Counted from the first letter of the stretch, positions 53,651 through 61,788 are shown. The stretch: DNA of 64,000 bases from Methylosinus sp. Sm6 (GCF_019802345.1 NZ_JAINDZ010000007.1:1-64000), one strand, 5' to 3'. Numbers and translations: made by a program. The notes: a model not told the origin generated them from the sequence alone.

Positions 53651-54286
53651 TCATGCGCCCTGGGGCGTCGCCAGCGGCCCGCCCGCCACATGCCTGGCGC
53701 GCAACCGAAAGGCCAGCATCAGCTCGACGATTCCGATCGCGATGGCGTAGGCGCCGATCCACCAGGCCAGCACCACCGCGCCGATGACCGGCGACAGCGC
53801 GACGAACAGGCCGAACAGGATGGAGAGAATGCCGGTGAGCGCCAGCAGCCAGCGGCCGTGATCCTCCCTGAGCTCGAAGGCCGAGCCGAGGAACAGCCCG
53901 CCGGCGATGATCTCTTCTATTCCGAACAGCAGCACGAAGATCAGCGCGGTAATCCCCGGCCAAAAGGCCGCGAACAGGCCGGCGGCGATCTTGACGAGGC
54001 CGGCGAGGAACATGAACAGCCAAGCCTCGCCCCGCCGCGCCGCGCGCGCCGCCGACACCATTGTCGCGACGCCGTCGACGATGGCGAAGGCGGCGAACAC
54101 CAGAACCAGCGAGAGAATGGTGACTCCGGGCATGAACAAAGCGATGAGCCCGAAGATGATCGCCGCCAGCCCGCGCAGGGCGACCGCCCACCAGTTGCGG
54201 GCCAGAATGGCGTTTTTGGCGGTCAGCCGGTCGACGCCGAACGGACCGCCGGGGAACGGCTGGTCAGAAATGCTGCTCGTGCTCAT
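53651..54286 (-). CDS. HdeD family acid-resistance membrane protein (DUF308)
   Basis: This 211-residue inner-membrane protein has six hydrophobic segments in three similar pairs, for example NWWAVALRGLAAIIFGLIAL, LVFAAFAIVDGVATMV, WLFMFLAGLVKIAAGLFA and LLALTGILSILFGLFVAL. Arg at the start of the second helix (ALRGLAAIIFG) and the LxFG patterns are typical of DUF308/HdeD. GGAGG seven bases before ATG 54286 sets the start. HdeD takes part in acid resistance in E. coli; here the function is unproven. Confidence 0.85.
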   Translation of the reverse strand: MSTSSISDQPFPGGPFGVDRLTAKNAILARNWWAVALRGLAAIIFGLIALFMPGVTILSLVLVFAAFAIVDGVATMVSAARAARRGEAWLFMFLAGLVKIAAGLFAAFWPGITALIFVLLFGIEEIIAGGLFLGSAFELREDHGRWLLALTGILSILFGLFVALSPVIGAVVLAWWIGAYAIAIGIVELMLAFRLRARHVAGGPLATPQGA

Positions 54287-54428
54287 GCGTTCGCCTCCAC
54301 GGAGAGAAGCGGGATGAGAAACCGGGACAGCCGAACGCGCCATGACATCCGTCAGTTTTTCGGCGCGGCGAAAAATCGAGGATAATGAGGGGACAATGCG
54401 AAACAAACGAAATAATCAGCCGGCGCCC

Positions 54429-54470
54429 GGCAGTCGGCGGCTATTGCCCGATCGCCCATTGCCGACTGCC
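54429..54470. repeat. GGCAGTCGGC inverted repeat, copy 1
   Basis: GGCAGTCGGC (54429-54438) and GCCGACTGCC (54461-54470) are perfect 10-base inverted arms. The same arm sequence recurs as a 14-base inverted repeat at 59893-59946, so this is a dispersed element rather than a chance hairpin. Confidence 0.6.
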
Positions 54471-54754
54471 ATTGAAACAGCATCGGAGCGTTTCATTCGC
54501 GCGGCGCCGAATCGCCACGAGACATCGTCAGCACAGACGGCGCTCTCCGCTACGGCTCGCCCTTCTGCGGCATTGCGCCGCGCTGTCACGCTCGAGCCGG
54601 CATTCAGATCCCCAAACGGCGCCAGAAAGCCTTTGTTGCGGCTCACTGCATTGTAAAACCACAGTATTTGCCTGTTATTTGCTCTGAGACACATTTGCGG
54701 TGCTGTTGCCGAAGTGACACACATGCGCAGAAATTATGCCGAAGTCGTGATTTC

Positions 54755-54768
54755 TTGATCTAGGTCAA
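54755..54768 (+). promoter_or_regulatory. FNR/FixK-type binding site
   Basis: TTGATCTAGGTCAA matches the FNR/FixK half-site pattern TTGA-N6-TCAA exactly. It lies 90 bases before the ompW-like ATG, a usual distance for activation by an oxygen- or nitrogen-responsive Crp/Fnr regulator. Known ompW genes of enterobacteria are under FNR control. Confidence 0.6.
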
Positions 54769-54858
54769 GTCTTCCTTCCCGGATTCGAGGCAGTTTGACG
54801 CCTGACTCGGATCGCGTCGCGTCGCGTCGCGTCCCGGAACAATGGACGGGGGACCCTG

Positions 54859-55692
54859 ATGAGAGCACTACTGCGCGGCGCGTTGGCCGCACTGATGTCG
54901 GGCGCGATGGGCGCCGCGGCCCACGCCGCCGATCTCTCGGCCATCAAGGAGCCCCCGCCGCCGCCTCCGCCGGCTTTCACCGACACCTATCAGCCGTTCC
55001 AGATTCGCCTGCGCGCCGCCGCCGTCGTGCCGGACAGCGGCAGCGCGACCGTCTATGACGGCCAGGGCGGCGGCGCGCTGCAGGCGCTCGGCCTCAGCGC
55101 CGGACGGGGCAGCGTCGTTCCGGGCGCCAGCACCAGCATTTCCTACTCGATCATCCCCGAGCTCGACGTCAGCTATTATCTCACCAAGAACATCGCCATC
55201 GAGGCGATCTGCTGCATCTCGCGCCATCACGTTCAGGGAATCGACACGCTGTTCGGCGCGAGCCTGTCGCGGACCTGGGTGTTCCCGCCGTCGCTCATTC
55301 TGCAGTATCACTTCACCAATTTCGGCGCGTTCCAGCCCTATGTCGGCGTCGGCGTGAACTACACCGCTTATTTCTCCGACGCGGGCAATAATCGGTGGTT
55401 CCTGACCGCCGCCGGCATCCCGGTGACCTTCACCTCGCTCAGCATCACCCCGTCCTGGGGCGTGGTCGGCCAGATCGGCTTCGATTACATGCTCACCGAA
55501 AATTTCGGCGTGAACGTCGATCTGAAGCGCATCCTGATGGAGCCGAACGCGCATGGCCAGATCAATGTGATCGGCACCAACACCTATGTTCCGATCGACG
55601 CCAAGGTGAATATCGATCCGTGGATCGCCAGCGTCGGCCTGACCTTCCGCTTCGGCGCCGGCCTGGTTGCGCCGGTCCTCGCCAAATACTGA
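54859..55692 (+). CDS. ompW: OmpW family outer-membrane protein
   Basis: This 277-residue protein has a signal peptide ending near AHA-ADLSAI (residue ~23) and a Pro-rich stretch (EPPPPPPPAF). The OmpW-type barrel contains PFQIRLRAAAVVPDSG, LDVSYYLTKNIAIEA, FQPYVGVGVNYTAYF and a C-terminal VNIDPWIASVGLTFRFG. It is slightly longer than typical OmpW because of the extra N-terminal and C-terminal segments. A GGGGG site precedes the ATG, and a good terminator follows. OmpW proteins form small outer-membrane channels for hydrophobic compounds. Confidence 0.85.
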   Translation: MRALLRGALAALMSGAMGAAAHAADLSAIKEPPPPPPPAFTDTYQPFQIRLRAAAVVPDSGSATVYDGQGGGALQALGLSAGRGSVVPGASTSISYSIIPELDVSYYLTKNIAIEAICCISRHHVQGIDTLFGASLSRTWVFPPSLILQYHFTNFGAFQPYVGVGVNYTAYFSDAGNNRWFLTAAGIPVTFTSLSITPSWGVVGQIGFDYMLTENFGVNVDLKRILMEPNAHGQINVIGTNTYVPIDAKVNIDPWIASVGLTFRFGAGLVAPVLAKY

Positions 55693-55718
55693 CGCGTCCA
55701 AAAGCGACCGTTTCTAGA

Positions 55719-55747
55719 AAACCGGCCCTTCGCGGCCGGTTTTTTCT
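55719..55747 (+). terminator. Rho-independent terminator of ompW
   Basis: AACCGGCC and GGCCGGTT form an 8-base stem with a 6-base loop, followed by TTTTCTTG. This is the clearest intrinsic terminator of the window and starts 27 bases after the ompW stop. Confidence 0.9.
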
Positions 55748-56155
55748 TGTCCTGTTGCAGCAGAGCGGCACGGACGCTCGCGAGCCGATCGGCCGAAATC
55801 CGACCGCCCAGTAGAGCGGTCGGGGCAATCGGGTGAACGCAGGAAGGGGCGCATCAACCTCCCCCTTTTTAGGGGGAGGGTCGGACCGCGAAAGCGGTCC
55901 GGGGAGGAGTTTCACGGCAAAGACTCGGGGAGCGCCCCCTCCCGAGCGTCTTCGGCGCAGGGCCTCCCCACTCGAAGGGGAGGTGAAAACGCCTCTTCCG
56001 GCAACAATTCTCGTTCGCCCGATTGCCCTGCAGAGCGGTCGAGACCGCTTGTTGTTTGGCGCTGGTCGGCGTTACACTTTAAAAAAGTACGTGTTCGATT
56101 CGGTTGGTCCCAACAGTCGCGGGCGTGCGGCCGCAGGTCTTCGAAGGATCAGAAC
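55748..56155. other. Intergenic region with palindromic repeats upstream of the DGQHR gene
   Basis: Beyond the terminator this ~400-base gap holds the repeat at 55858-55992 and a more AT-rich stretch at 56070-56110 that may be the promoter of the DGQHR gene. I see no protein or RNA gene. Confidence 0.45.
55858..55992. repeat. Dispersed double-hairpin palindromic element, copy C
   Basis: CCTCCCCCT (55858-55866) pairs with AGGGGGAGG (55871-55879). CGGACCGC (55882-55889) pairs with GCGGTCCG (55894-55901) over a GAAA loop. A further, inverted-looking copy follows (CCTCCCC, ACTCGAA, GGGGAGG near 55966-55986). The order of the two hairpins equals that at 18550-18591. Confidence 0.65.
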
Positions 56156-57256
56156 ATGGTCGATTCCATCGACGGCGCCCTCGCGCCCGACGCCGATCGA
56201 GCGCGGCTGCTCGAGAGCGACGCCGAAGCCGAGCGTCCCGCCGCCGCCGCCGCTCCCGTGGCGGATGACTCCGGGCCGCGCCTCGTCTGCGCCCCGGCCC
56301 TGCAGGTCACGCAAGGAAAGCGGCGCTTCTATTCCCTCGTGCTGCCGAGCCGCGTGCTCGCCGCGACATGCGCGGTCGAGGCGCGGCTCGAAAATCCGAT
56401 CGACGGGTTTCAGCGCCTGCTCGACAAGAAGCGCGCGAGAGAGATCGCCGACTATATCGATTGCGGCTTCGGCAGCGTGCCGAGCGCGATCATCCTCTCC
56501 GCCCAGCCTGCCGCCGAGCTGCGCTTCGACAAGCGAACGGGCGAGCTGACCTTCCGCATGGACAAGCGCTCCTTTCTCATCATCGACGGACAGCACCGCG
56601 TCTTCGGCTTCAATCTGGCGGAAAAGAGCGTGGACGCGCCGGTGGTCGTCTACAACAAGCTGACGCGCGCGCAGGAATGTCAGCTGTTCATGGACATCAA
56701 CACCAAGCAGCGGCCGGTGCCGCCGGAGCTGCTGCTCGACATTCGTCGCCTATCGGAGACCGAATCCGAGGCCGAGGCGCTGCTACACAATGTGTTCGAC
56801 CTGTTCGCCAATGAGGCGGACAGCGTGCTGGCCGGCCTGCTCAGCCCATCGGAGCGCCGCAAGGGCAAGATCTCGCGCGTGACCTTCAATTCCGCGCTGA
56901 AATCGATCGACGGCGCCTTCGTCGACGCCGAGGCGGCGGACGTCTACCGGGTGCTCAATACCTATTTGCAGGCCTGTCTGAACGGGCTCGGGATGCATGG
57001 CGTCGCCGGCAATATCGTCAATCCGGCGCTGTTCAAGGCGCTGATCCTGCTGTTCGCCAATGTCGCGGAACGGGTCGCCGACCGCCATGGCGGCAAATAT
57101 ACGCTCCATAATTTCGAGGAGGTTCTGGCGCCGTTCTTCCGCAAGCTGAAGAAGAGCGATCTGCCCAAGCCCACGACCGGCCATCTCGCGCTTTATGAAT
57201 TCTATCGCAAGGCGCTGAGCTCCGGCTTCTCGCTCAAGCAATGGCTGTTCGCCTGA
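56156..57256 (+). CDS. DGQHR-domain protein (DndB-like)
   Basis: This 366-residue protein has an unordered acidic/Ala N-terminus (~1-40). A ParB/sulfiredoxin-like DGQHR domain follows, with RAREIADYIDCG, VPSAIILSA, the signature DGQHR at 144-148 (within FLIIDGQHRVFG) and FMDINTKQRPVPPELLLD. Family members include DndB, the regulator of DNA phosphorothioation, and relatives in phage-defence islands. No dndA/C/D/E or restriction gene is present here. GAAGGATC precedes the ATG. Its function is therefore open. Confidence 0.85.
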   Translation: MVDSIDGALAPDADRARLLESDAEAERPAAAAAPVADDSGPRLVCAPALQVTQGKRRFYSLVLPSRVLAATCAVEARLENPIDGFQRLLDKKRAREIADYIDCGFGSVPSAIILSAQPAAELRFDKRTGELTFRMDKRSFLIIDGQHRVFGFNLAEKSVDAPVVVYNKLTRAQECQLFMDINTKQRPVPPELLLDIRRLSETESEAEALLHNVFDLFANEADSVLAGLLSPSERRKGKISRVTFNSALKSIDGAFVDAEAADVYRVLNTYLQACLNGLGMHGVAGNIVNPALFKALILLFANVAERVADRHGGKYTLHNFEEVLAPFFRKLKKSDLPKPTTGHLALYEFYRKALSSGFSLKQWLFA

Positions 57257-57265
57257 GGCGAAGGG

Positions 57266-57466
57266 TCAGCGCCGCGCCTCGTCCTCCTCGCCGTCCGTGA
57301 GGCGATGCGCGTCGAGCCGTTTTTTCTCGAGCTCGGCGCTGGCGGCCGCAAGCTCGCGCTCAGTTTTTGAGCGTCCGAAGGCGAGCCGATTGGACGACGC
57401 TTCCGCCTCGCGGCGACGGCGCGCCTCGTCCTTGCGGGCGCGGCGCAGATTGACGATCTCGCCCAT
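57266..57466 (-). CDS. DUF4169 small protein
   Basis: This 66-residue, highly charged helical protein has the pattern GEIVNLRRARKDEARR..AEASSNRLAFGRSK, which is typical of the alphaproteobacterial DUF4169 family. Its start is eight bases after the sspB stop, the usual place for this family. The function is unknown. It converges with the DGQHR gene, with nine bases between stops. Confidence 0.82.
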   Translation of the reverse strand: MGEIVNLRRARKDEARRRREAEASSNRLAFGRSKTERELAAASAELEKKRLDAHRLTDGEEDEARR

Positions 57467-57473
57467 TGGCCGG

Positions 57474-58016
57474 TCAGGTCTTTTTGCGGAAGGCGTCGAT
57501 GGAGACGATCTTCGTCTCCTCGCCCTCGGGCGCCGCGCGCTCGTCTGGACGCCGCTCGGCCTTCGCCGGTTTCGGCGCGGCGGATGCGGGCGCGGCGACC
57601 GGGACGGGCCGCGCAGGGAAGGGCGCCGGAGCTTCGTCCCGCGGGCCGGCCGGCCCCTCCTCGACCTCCCATTTGAGGCCGAACTCGACCGACGGATCGG
57701 AAAAGACCGTCACTGCGTCGAAAGGCACATAGAGCTGCTCGGGAATGCTGCGGAAGGAGAGGCAGACCGAGAAGCCGCGCTCGTCGACGACGAGATTGGA
57801 ATATTGATGCTGCAGGATGATCGTCATCTCATGCGGCCATTGCTCGGCCAAGCGGCTCGAGATTTTGACCCCGGGCGCTCTCGTGCGGAAGCTGATCGTG
57901 AAATGATGATCGCCCGGCAGACGTCCGGCGAGAGCAGCGTCGGCCAGGACCTTGCGCATCACGCCGCGCAACGCATCCTGAAGGAGCAGATCATATCTGA
58001 TGATGTCGGTGGACAT
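57474..58016 (-). CDS. sspB: SspB family ClpXP adaptor
   Basis: This 180-residue protein has an N-terminal ~120-residue SspB domain (IRYDLLLQDALRGVMRKVL, HHFTISFRTRAPGVKISSRL, EMTIILQHQYSNLVVDE, FSVCLSFRSIPEQLYVPFDAV; positions ~6-24, 37-56, 64-80, 83-103). A flexible Pro/Ala linker and a C-terminal ClpX-binding tail (TKIVSIDAFRKK) follow. SspB delivers ssrA-tagged proteins to ClpXP. It lies directly downstream of the tmRNA gene on the same strand. Confidence 0.93.
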   Translation of the reverse strand: MSTDIIRYDLLLQDALRGVMRKVLADAALAGRLPGDHHFTISFRTRAPGVKISSRLAEQWPHEMTIILQHQYSNLVVDERGFSVCLSFRSIPEQLYVPFDAVTVFSDPSVEFGLKWEVEEGPAGPRDEAPAPFPARPVPVAAPASAAPKPAKAERRPDERAAPEGEETKIVSIDAFRKKT

Positions 58017-58084
58017 GTGGACCCGAACCGAAATCCTCTATTGGGCGCCGCCCAGCCAGTGAGGAAGTGGAGGCTTCTGTTGCC

Positions 58085-58390
58085 AGGCGCCTCCGAGCCC
58101 CGCCTAGAAGTGCAACCCCCTAGGGCTTTGAACCCAGTACCTTCACTGCATTACGCAGCGACGGCCACCGGAGCATAGTTGTCGTTGGCAACTATAAGAT
58201 TGACCCGATAACGGCGGTATCATGCCGAGCGAAAAAACACCCTTTACACCCTCGTCGATCCTATTTCGCCCCCGCCCCAAGCCGCGCGCCCGCTTCGCGG
58301 AAACGCTCGTCACGGCCTCGGGTGGAGGCGCCGGGTACCGCCCCCGGGTCCGATAGGCTTATTCCGATGCTCGTTTATCGCCATAGCCGC
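58085..58390 (-). ncRNA. ssrA: Two-piece (permuted) tmRNA gene
   Basis: Read leftward, an acceptor piece ends with CGCCTCC-ACC (58330-58321), and a coding piece starts at 58273 with GGGGGCGAAATAGGATCGACG. The two ends pair over 7 bases with a G-U at the third pair, the tRNA-Ala-type identity element. The tag frame (58189-58151) begins after TATAGTT with an Ala resume codon and reads ANDNYAPVAVAA followed by TAA. Placing the acceptor piece before the coding piece is the circularly permuted order known in alphaproteobacteria. The final A of CCA is not encoded (ACCC). Outer ends are approximate. A 6-base hairpin at 58069-58094 lies at the downstream end. Confidence 0.92.
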
Positions 58391-58500
58391 CGCGAACGGC
58401 GGCAATGGACAATATACGCATCGATTGGCCGATCGAAAAGGGGCTGACGAACAAAGCGCTTCGCTCCTCCCCGATTTTCGGTCCTCTCGAGCGCGACAAA

Positions 58501-58526
58501 GCGCCCGCCGACGGATCGGCGGGCGC
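58501..58526 (-). terminator. Terminator-like hairpin downstream of the HhH gene
   Basis: GCGCCCGCCGA and TCGGCGGGCGC are perfect 11-base arms around a 4-base loop. On the minus strand the stem is followed by TTTGTC. It lies 33 bases after the stop of the HhH gene and upstream of the tmRNA gene. Confidence 0.6.
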
Positions 58527-58558
58527 AAGAAATTCATCGGCTGAAAGCCGGCGAGCGG

Positions 58559-58882
58559 TCAGTTCTGCTTGACGACGAGAGCGTCCTTGACCGCGGCGAA
58601 TTGCGCGTCGGACAGGATCTTGTGCTTCACCAGCTCGCTGGTCGCCTTATAGGGGCGGCCCTTGACGATCGCTTCCGCCAGCAGGCGATCCAGCCCCTTG
58701 GCGGCTGCGAGCTGCTCCACCGTCGCCGTGTTGATGTCGAGCGTCGTCGCCGCTTCATGCTTGCCGAGAGCCGGCGCGACCACGAGATTGCCGGGCTTGG
58801 CGGCCGGCGGCGTCGTCGTCTCGGCCAGAGCCGGCGTGGCGGCGGCGAACATGGCGATGGCGAGAATGGCGTTGGGCTTCAT
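58559..58882 (-). CDS. ComEA-like helix-hairpin-helix secreted protein
   Basis: This 107-residue protein has a signal peptide (KPNAILAIAMFAAATPALA, cleaved at about residue 20), a short linker and a C-terminal helix-hairpin-helix region (LDINTATVEQLAAAKGL, EAIVKGRPYKATSELV). The pattern resembles ComEA-type DNA-binding domains, although here it is a small periplasmic protein. Methionine 58882 was chosen because it starts the signal peptide and has AGG five bases upstream. The DNA-binding role is inferred from the family. Confidence 0.8.
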   Translation of the reverse strand: MKPNAILAIAMFAAATPALAETTTPPAAKPGNLVVAPALGKHEAATTLDINTATVEQLAAAKGLDRLLAEAIVKGRPYKATSELVKHKILSDAQFAAVKDALVVKQN

Positions 58883-59002
58883 GATGACCTGGCTCCTTTG
58901 ATCGGAAATGATCTCCCGATCGACGAGAGGCATCATGCGGCGAGCGGCTTGAACGGGCTTTGAATGCGCCGTTCAGGCGCAATTCATCCGCAGGGCCCGC
59001 GC

Positions 59003-59254
59003 TTATCTGCCCTGCAGGCAGGAGACCGCCGCCGGCAGGCAGGCCGCGCCCACCATGGAGCAGGCGGCGGCGCCGTCCGCCCGGCGGGCGCAGACGAGGC
59101 AGCCGTCGGTCCATTCGAGACAGGCGGGATGATCCTCGCCATAGGCCTGCGTCGGCTTCTCCTGCGCCGAAGGCGCGGGCGCGTCTTGCGCGGCGAGCAC
59201 GGCCGGCGTCATCATCAGCGCCGCGGCCACAAGGCGAGCCGAGGCGAGCCTCAT
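59003..59254 (-). CDS. Small cysteine-rich secreted protein
   Basis: This 83-residue protein has a signal peptide ([20 protein letters not shown]) and a mature part with six cysteines: C-x6-C-x2-C in [11 protein letters not shown], then ACSM, ACLP and SCLQ. I do not recognise the family. Its ATG overlaps the pth stop by four bases (ATGA), so it is translated together with pth. The Cys pattern suggests disulfides or a metal site. Confidence 0.65.
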   Translation of the reverse strand: MRLASARLVAAALMMTPAVLAAQDAPAPSAQEKPTQAYGEDHPACLEWTDGCLVCARRADGAAACSMVGAACLPAAVSCLQGR

Positions 59255-59856
59255 GCTTCGCCGACGCGCTTTTGCGCGCCGAAGCCGGCCGCCTCCATGG
59301 CGAGATGCACCTTGTTCTGCAGCCCGGCGTCGTCGCCCTCGGCGATCAGCGCGGCATTGTCGGCGAGCGCGTCGCACAGGGCGCGCACCCAGGGCTCCTC
59401 GCTCTTGGCGAAATCATTGAGCACATAGGAATGCACCAGCGCCTTGTCGCCCGGATGGCCGATGCCGAGGCGCACGCGCTTGAACTCTGCGCCGATATGG
59501 GCGCCGATCGAGCGCAGGCCATTGTGTCCCGCGGCGCCGCCGCCCGTCTTCACGCGGCATTTGGCCGGCGGCAGATCGAGCTCGTCGTGAAACACGACGA
59601 CATCGCCGACCGCGATCTTGTGAAAGCGCAGCGCCTCGCCGACAGCCCGGCCCGATTCGTTCATGTAGGTTTGCGGCAGCAGCGCGATGACGCGCTCGCC
59701 GGCGATCGTCCCTTCGCGCGCGAGGCCTTGAAAGCGGGTCCTCGGCGGGGAAAAGCGATTGGCGTCGGCGATGGCCTCGACGGCCATGAAGCCGATGTTG
59801 TGCCGGTTCTTCGCATAGGCGCGGCCGGGATTGCCGAGGCCGACGAACAGCAGCAT
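59251..59856 (-). CDS. pth: Peptidyl-tRNA hydrolase
   Basis: This 201-residue cytoplasmic enzyme releases tRNA from peptidyl-tRNA that drops off ribosomes. The signature pieces are [20 protein letters not shown] (with catalytic His20 region), [37 protein letters not shown] (given as positions ~88-115) and LGIGHPGDK. The length is normal. It lies downstream of rplY on the same strand, the usual alphaproteobacterial arrangement. Confidence 0.97.
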   Translation of the reverse strand: MLLFVGLGNPGRAYAKNRHNIGFMAVEAIADANRFSPPRTRFQGLAREGTIAGERVIALLPQTYMNESGRAVGEALRFHKIAVGDVVVFHDELDLPPAKCRVKTGGGAAGHNGLRSIGAHIGAEFKRVRLGIGHPGDKALVHSYVLNDFAKSEEPWVRALCDALADNAALIAEGDDAGLQNKVHLAMEAAGFGAQKRVGEA

Positions 59857-59892
59857 GGCCGTGGGCTCCTAAAGGAGCGGCGGATCGGCAAC

Positions 59893-59946
59893 GGGCAGTC
59901 GGCAGTAGATCGGGTTCGACTGCCTGCTCCCGACTGCCGACTGCCC
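59893..59946. repeat. GGCAGTCGGC inverted repeat, copy 2
   Basis: GGGCAGTCGGCAGT (59893-59906) and ACTGCCGACTGCCC (59933-59946) are perfect 14-base arms. It sits between rplY and pth, inside what is otherwise one operon, and shares its arm with the repeat at 54429-54470. Confidence 0.65.
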
Positions 59947-59955
59947 TTCTCTTCT

Positions 59956-60615
59956 CTACTTCTTCTTCTCGGGCGCCTTGGCGGCCGGAGCCTTCGCGGC
60001 CTTGCCGCCCTTGCCGGCGGGCGCGGCGGCGGCCGGCGTCTCCTCCGCCACCAGCGGCGGCGTGATCGAGACGACGGTGAAGTTCTTGTCCGGATTGGTC
60101 GGCTTGCAGTTCGGCGGCAGGGTGAAGGCCGAGATGTGCAGCGCGTCGTTGAACTCGAGCCCGGTCAGATCGCCGGTGATGCCGTCCGGAATATTGTCGG
60201 CCGGCACCCACATCTCCACCGAATGGTAGACGATGTTGAGCGAGCCGCCGCGCTTCAGGCCCGGCGAGGCGTCGTGATTGATGAAATGCACCGGCACGTC
60301 GACGCGCAGGCGCGAGCCGGCGCGCAGGCGCAGGAAATCGACGTGAAGGGGCGTGTCCTTGACCACGTCGAGCTGATAGTCGCGCGGAATGGCGCGCTCG
60401 GTCTTCCCGTCGATGTCGAGCTCGAAGATCGTCGTGAGGAAGTGCCCGGCATAGATGAGCTTGGTCAGCTCCTTCCGGTCGAGCGATAGCGGCGTCGGCG
60501 CGTCGCCGCCGCCATAGATGACGCCTGGAATACGGCCCTCACGGCGAACGCTGCGGGCGGCCCCCTTGCCTGTCCCGCTGCGCACCGTGGCCGCGAGCTT
60601 CTTGACCTCGGCCAT
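59956..60615 (-). CDS. rplY: 50S ribosomal protein L25 (Ctc form)
   Basis: This 219-residue protein combines the L25 5S-rRNA-binding domain ([18 protein letters not shown], residues ~19-36) with the longer TL5/Ctc C-terminal domain ([18 protein letters not shown]). It ends in a Lys/Ala-rich tail ([18 protein letters not shown]). It binds 5S rRNA in the large subunit and is associated with stress in its long form. It precedes pth. Confidence 0.97.
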   Translation of the reverse strand: MAEVKKLAATVRSGTGKGAARSVRREGRIPGVIYGGGDAPTPLSLDRKELTKLIYAGHFLTTIFELDIDGKTERAIPRDYQLDVVKDTPLHVDFLRLRAGSRLRVDVPVHFINHDASPGLKRGGSLNIVYHSVEMWVPADNIPDGITGDLTGLEFNDALHISAFTLPPNCKPTNPDKNFTVVSITPPLVAEETPAAAAPAGKGGKAAKAPAAKAPEKKK

Positions 60616-60906
60616 TTCGGTGTCCTTTCAAGAGAAAAGCGCGCCCATCGCCTCCAGGGGTGTCGGAAAGCAGGCGCGCGGCGCAGCTTATAGGGAAGGC
60701 GAGGGGCGGAGGCAAGGCGGGGCGGCGGCGCGCATCGATCGCGACTGACGAAAGAACGGCAGTTTCAATGTTCGCAGTTCCCGTCCTCCGGGCCCCATCG
60801 TCCGGCTCGGGAAGTTCATCACGCCGCTCGAGCTTCAGATTTCCCTGCCGCGCGCACTCTGGGAATCTCGGACATGCCCGCGCTTTGTCATGCGTATAAA
60901 GCTCCG
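60616..60906. other. Intergenic region upstream of rplY
   Basis: This 291-base gap between the rplY start and the stop of the epimerase-like gene should hold the rplY promoter. The half near rplY is G+C-rich and I see no gene or strong structure. Confidence 0.4.
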
Positions 60907-61788
60907 TCACGAAATATCTAGATGTTGCGCCGCCAGCTCGATCATCGCCGATCGCTCCTCCACCACATCGGCATAGCCCAATTCGGCTCGAATTTTGGTT
61001 GTGTCGACGACCAAGGCCTGACGATAGTCGAAGGACGGTGGTTCAGCCGGCGGGCCGCGTCGAGCCGGCAACCGAGCCAGTCTCTCGCCCATGCTCGGCG
61101 TCGTTTCCTCGCCGACGTTGAATATGGAGCCGCGCGCCCTCGGATCGACCGCCGCTGTCGCGATCGCCGCGGCGACGTTCCTGACGTGGCCGTGCGTCCA
61201 ACGCCAGGCAGGCGCGGCGGCGAACCCGTATATGGTGGCGAGGTCGCCGTTTTCTTCCGAGCCGTATACCTTGGGCAAGCGCAGGATGGTCCAGTCGAGA
61301 TCATTCGCGCTTCGCACGGCCGTCTCGACGAGAACCTTGTCGTAGTCGCGAACATAGGCTCCGAGCTGCTCCTCCATCCCGCGAAAAGGGAAAAATATCG
61401 AGCGGAGCGGCGCTTCCTCCGTCAGCGGAACCGGCTCCGGCGAGCCCGGTTCAATTCCAGTCAGACGACCATATGCCCGATAGACATCGCAGCTCGAAAT
61501 GACAATGAGGCGCCGGGTGCGGCCCGAGAACGTCTCGACCGCCGCTTCGGCATCGTCTGCTCCCATCGCGACCATATGCACCACAAGGTCCCAATCGCGT
61601 CGCAGCCTCTCGGGAAACGAGACGATCGGATAGGCCGCGCTCGGATCGCAGACATGCTCTATGTCGGGCAGGACGGGATGGCGGCTCGTCCCGCGATGAA
61701 AGACGGTCGTCTCGACGCCGGCGTCGTGGAGTCGCCGAACGACATAGGCCCCGATGAAGCGTGTGCCTCCGATCACCAGGGCTTTCAT
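60907..61788 (-). CDS. NAD-dependent epimerase/dehydratase family protein
   Basis: This 293-residue cytoplasmic protein starts with the Rossmann motif KALVIGGTRFIGAYVVRRL, as in extended short-chain dehydrogenases acting on nucleotide sugars. The usual YxxxK is not obvious: the YGRLTG and YVRDYDKVLVE segments are candidates, the latter with Tyr and Lys four residues apart. It resembles the isoflavone-reductase/epimerase-like group of unclear substrate. It lies 72 bases upstream-side of the nucleotidyltransferase region on the same strand, but an operon is uncertain. Confidence 0.8.
   Translation of the reverse strand: MKALVIGGTRFIGAYVVRRLHDAGVETTVFHRGTSRHPVLPDIEHVCDPSAAYPIVSFPERLRRDWDLVVHMVAMGADDAEAAVETFSGRTRRLIVISSCDVYRAYGRLTGIEPGSPEPVPLTEEAPLRSIFFPFRGMEEQLGAYVRDYDKVLVETAVRSANDLDWTILRLPKVYGSEENGDLATIYGFAAAPAWRWTHGHVRNVAAAIATAAVDPRARGSIFNVGEETTPSMGERLARLPARRGPPAEPPSFDYRQALVVDTTKIRAELGYADVVEERSAMIELAAQHLDIS

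Larger units (their letters stand above)
54287..54858. other. Divergent intergenic region between hdeD-like and ompW-like genes
   Basis: This 572-base region holds an inverted repeat at 54429-54470 and an FNR/FixK-type site at 54755-54768 (both listed). Short frames around 54340-54690 do not resemble proteins. A direct repetition GCGTCGCGTCGCGTC lies near 54817-54831. Confidence 0.45.

Noticed and set aside
54342-54724. Short frames between the hdeD-like and ompW-like genes
   Set aside because: They overlap an inverted repeat, have no ribosome site and no recognisable pattern.
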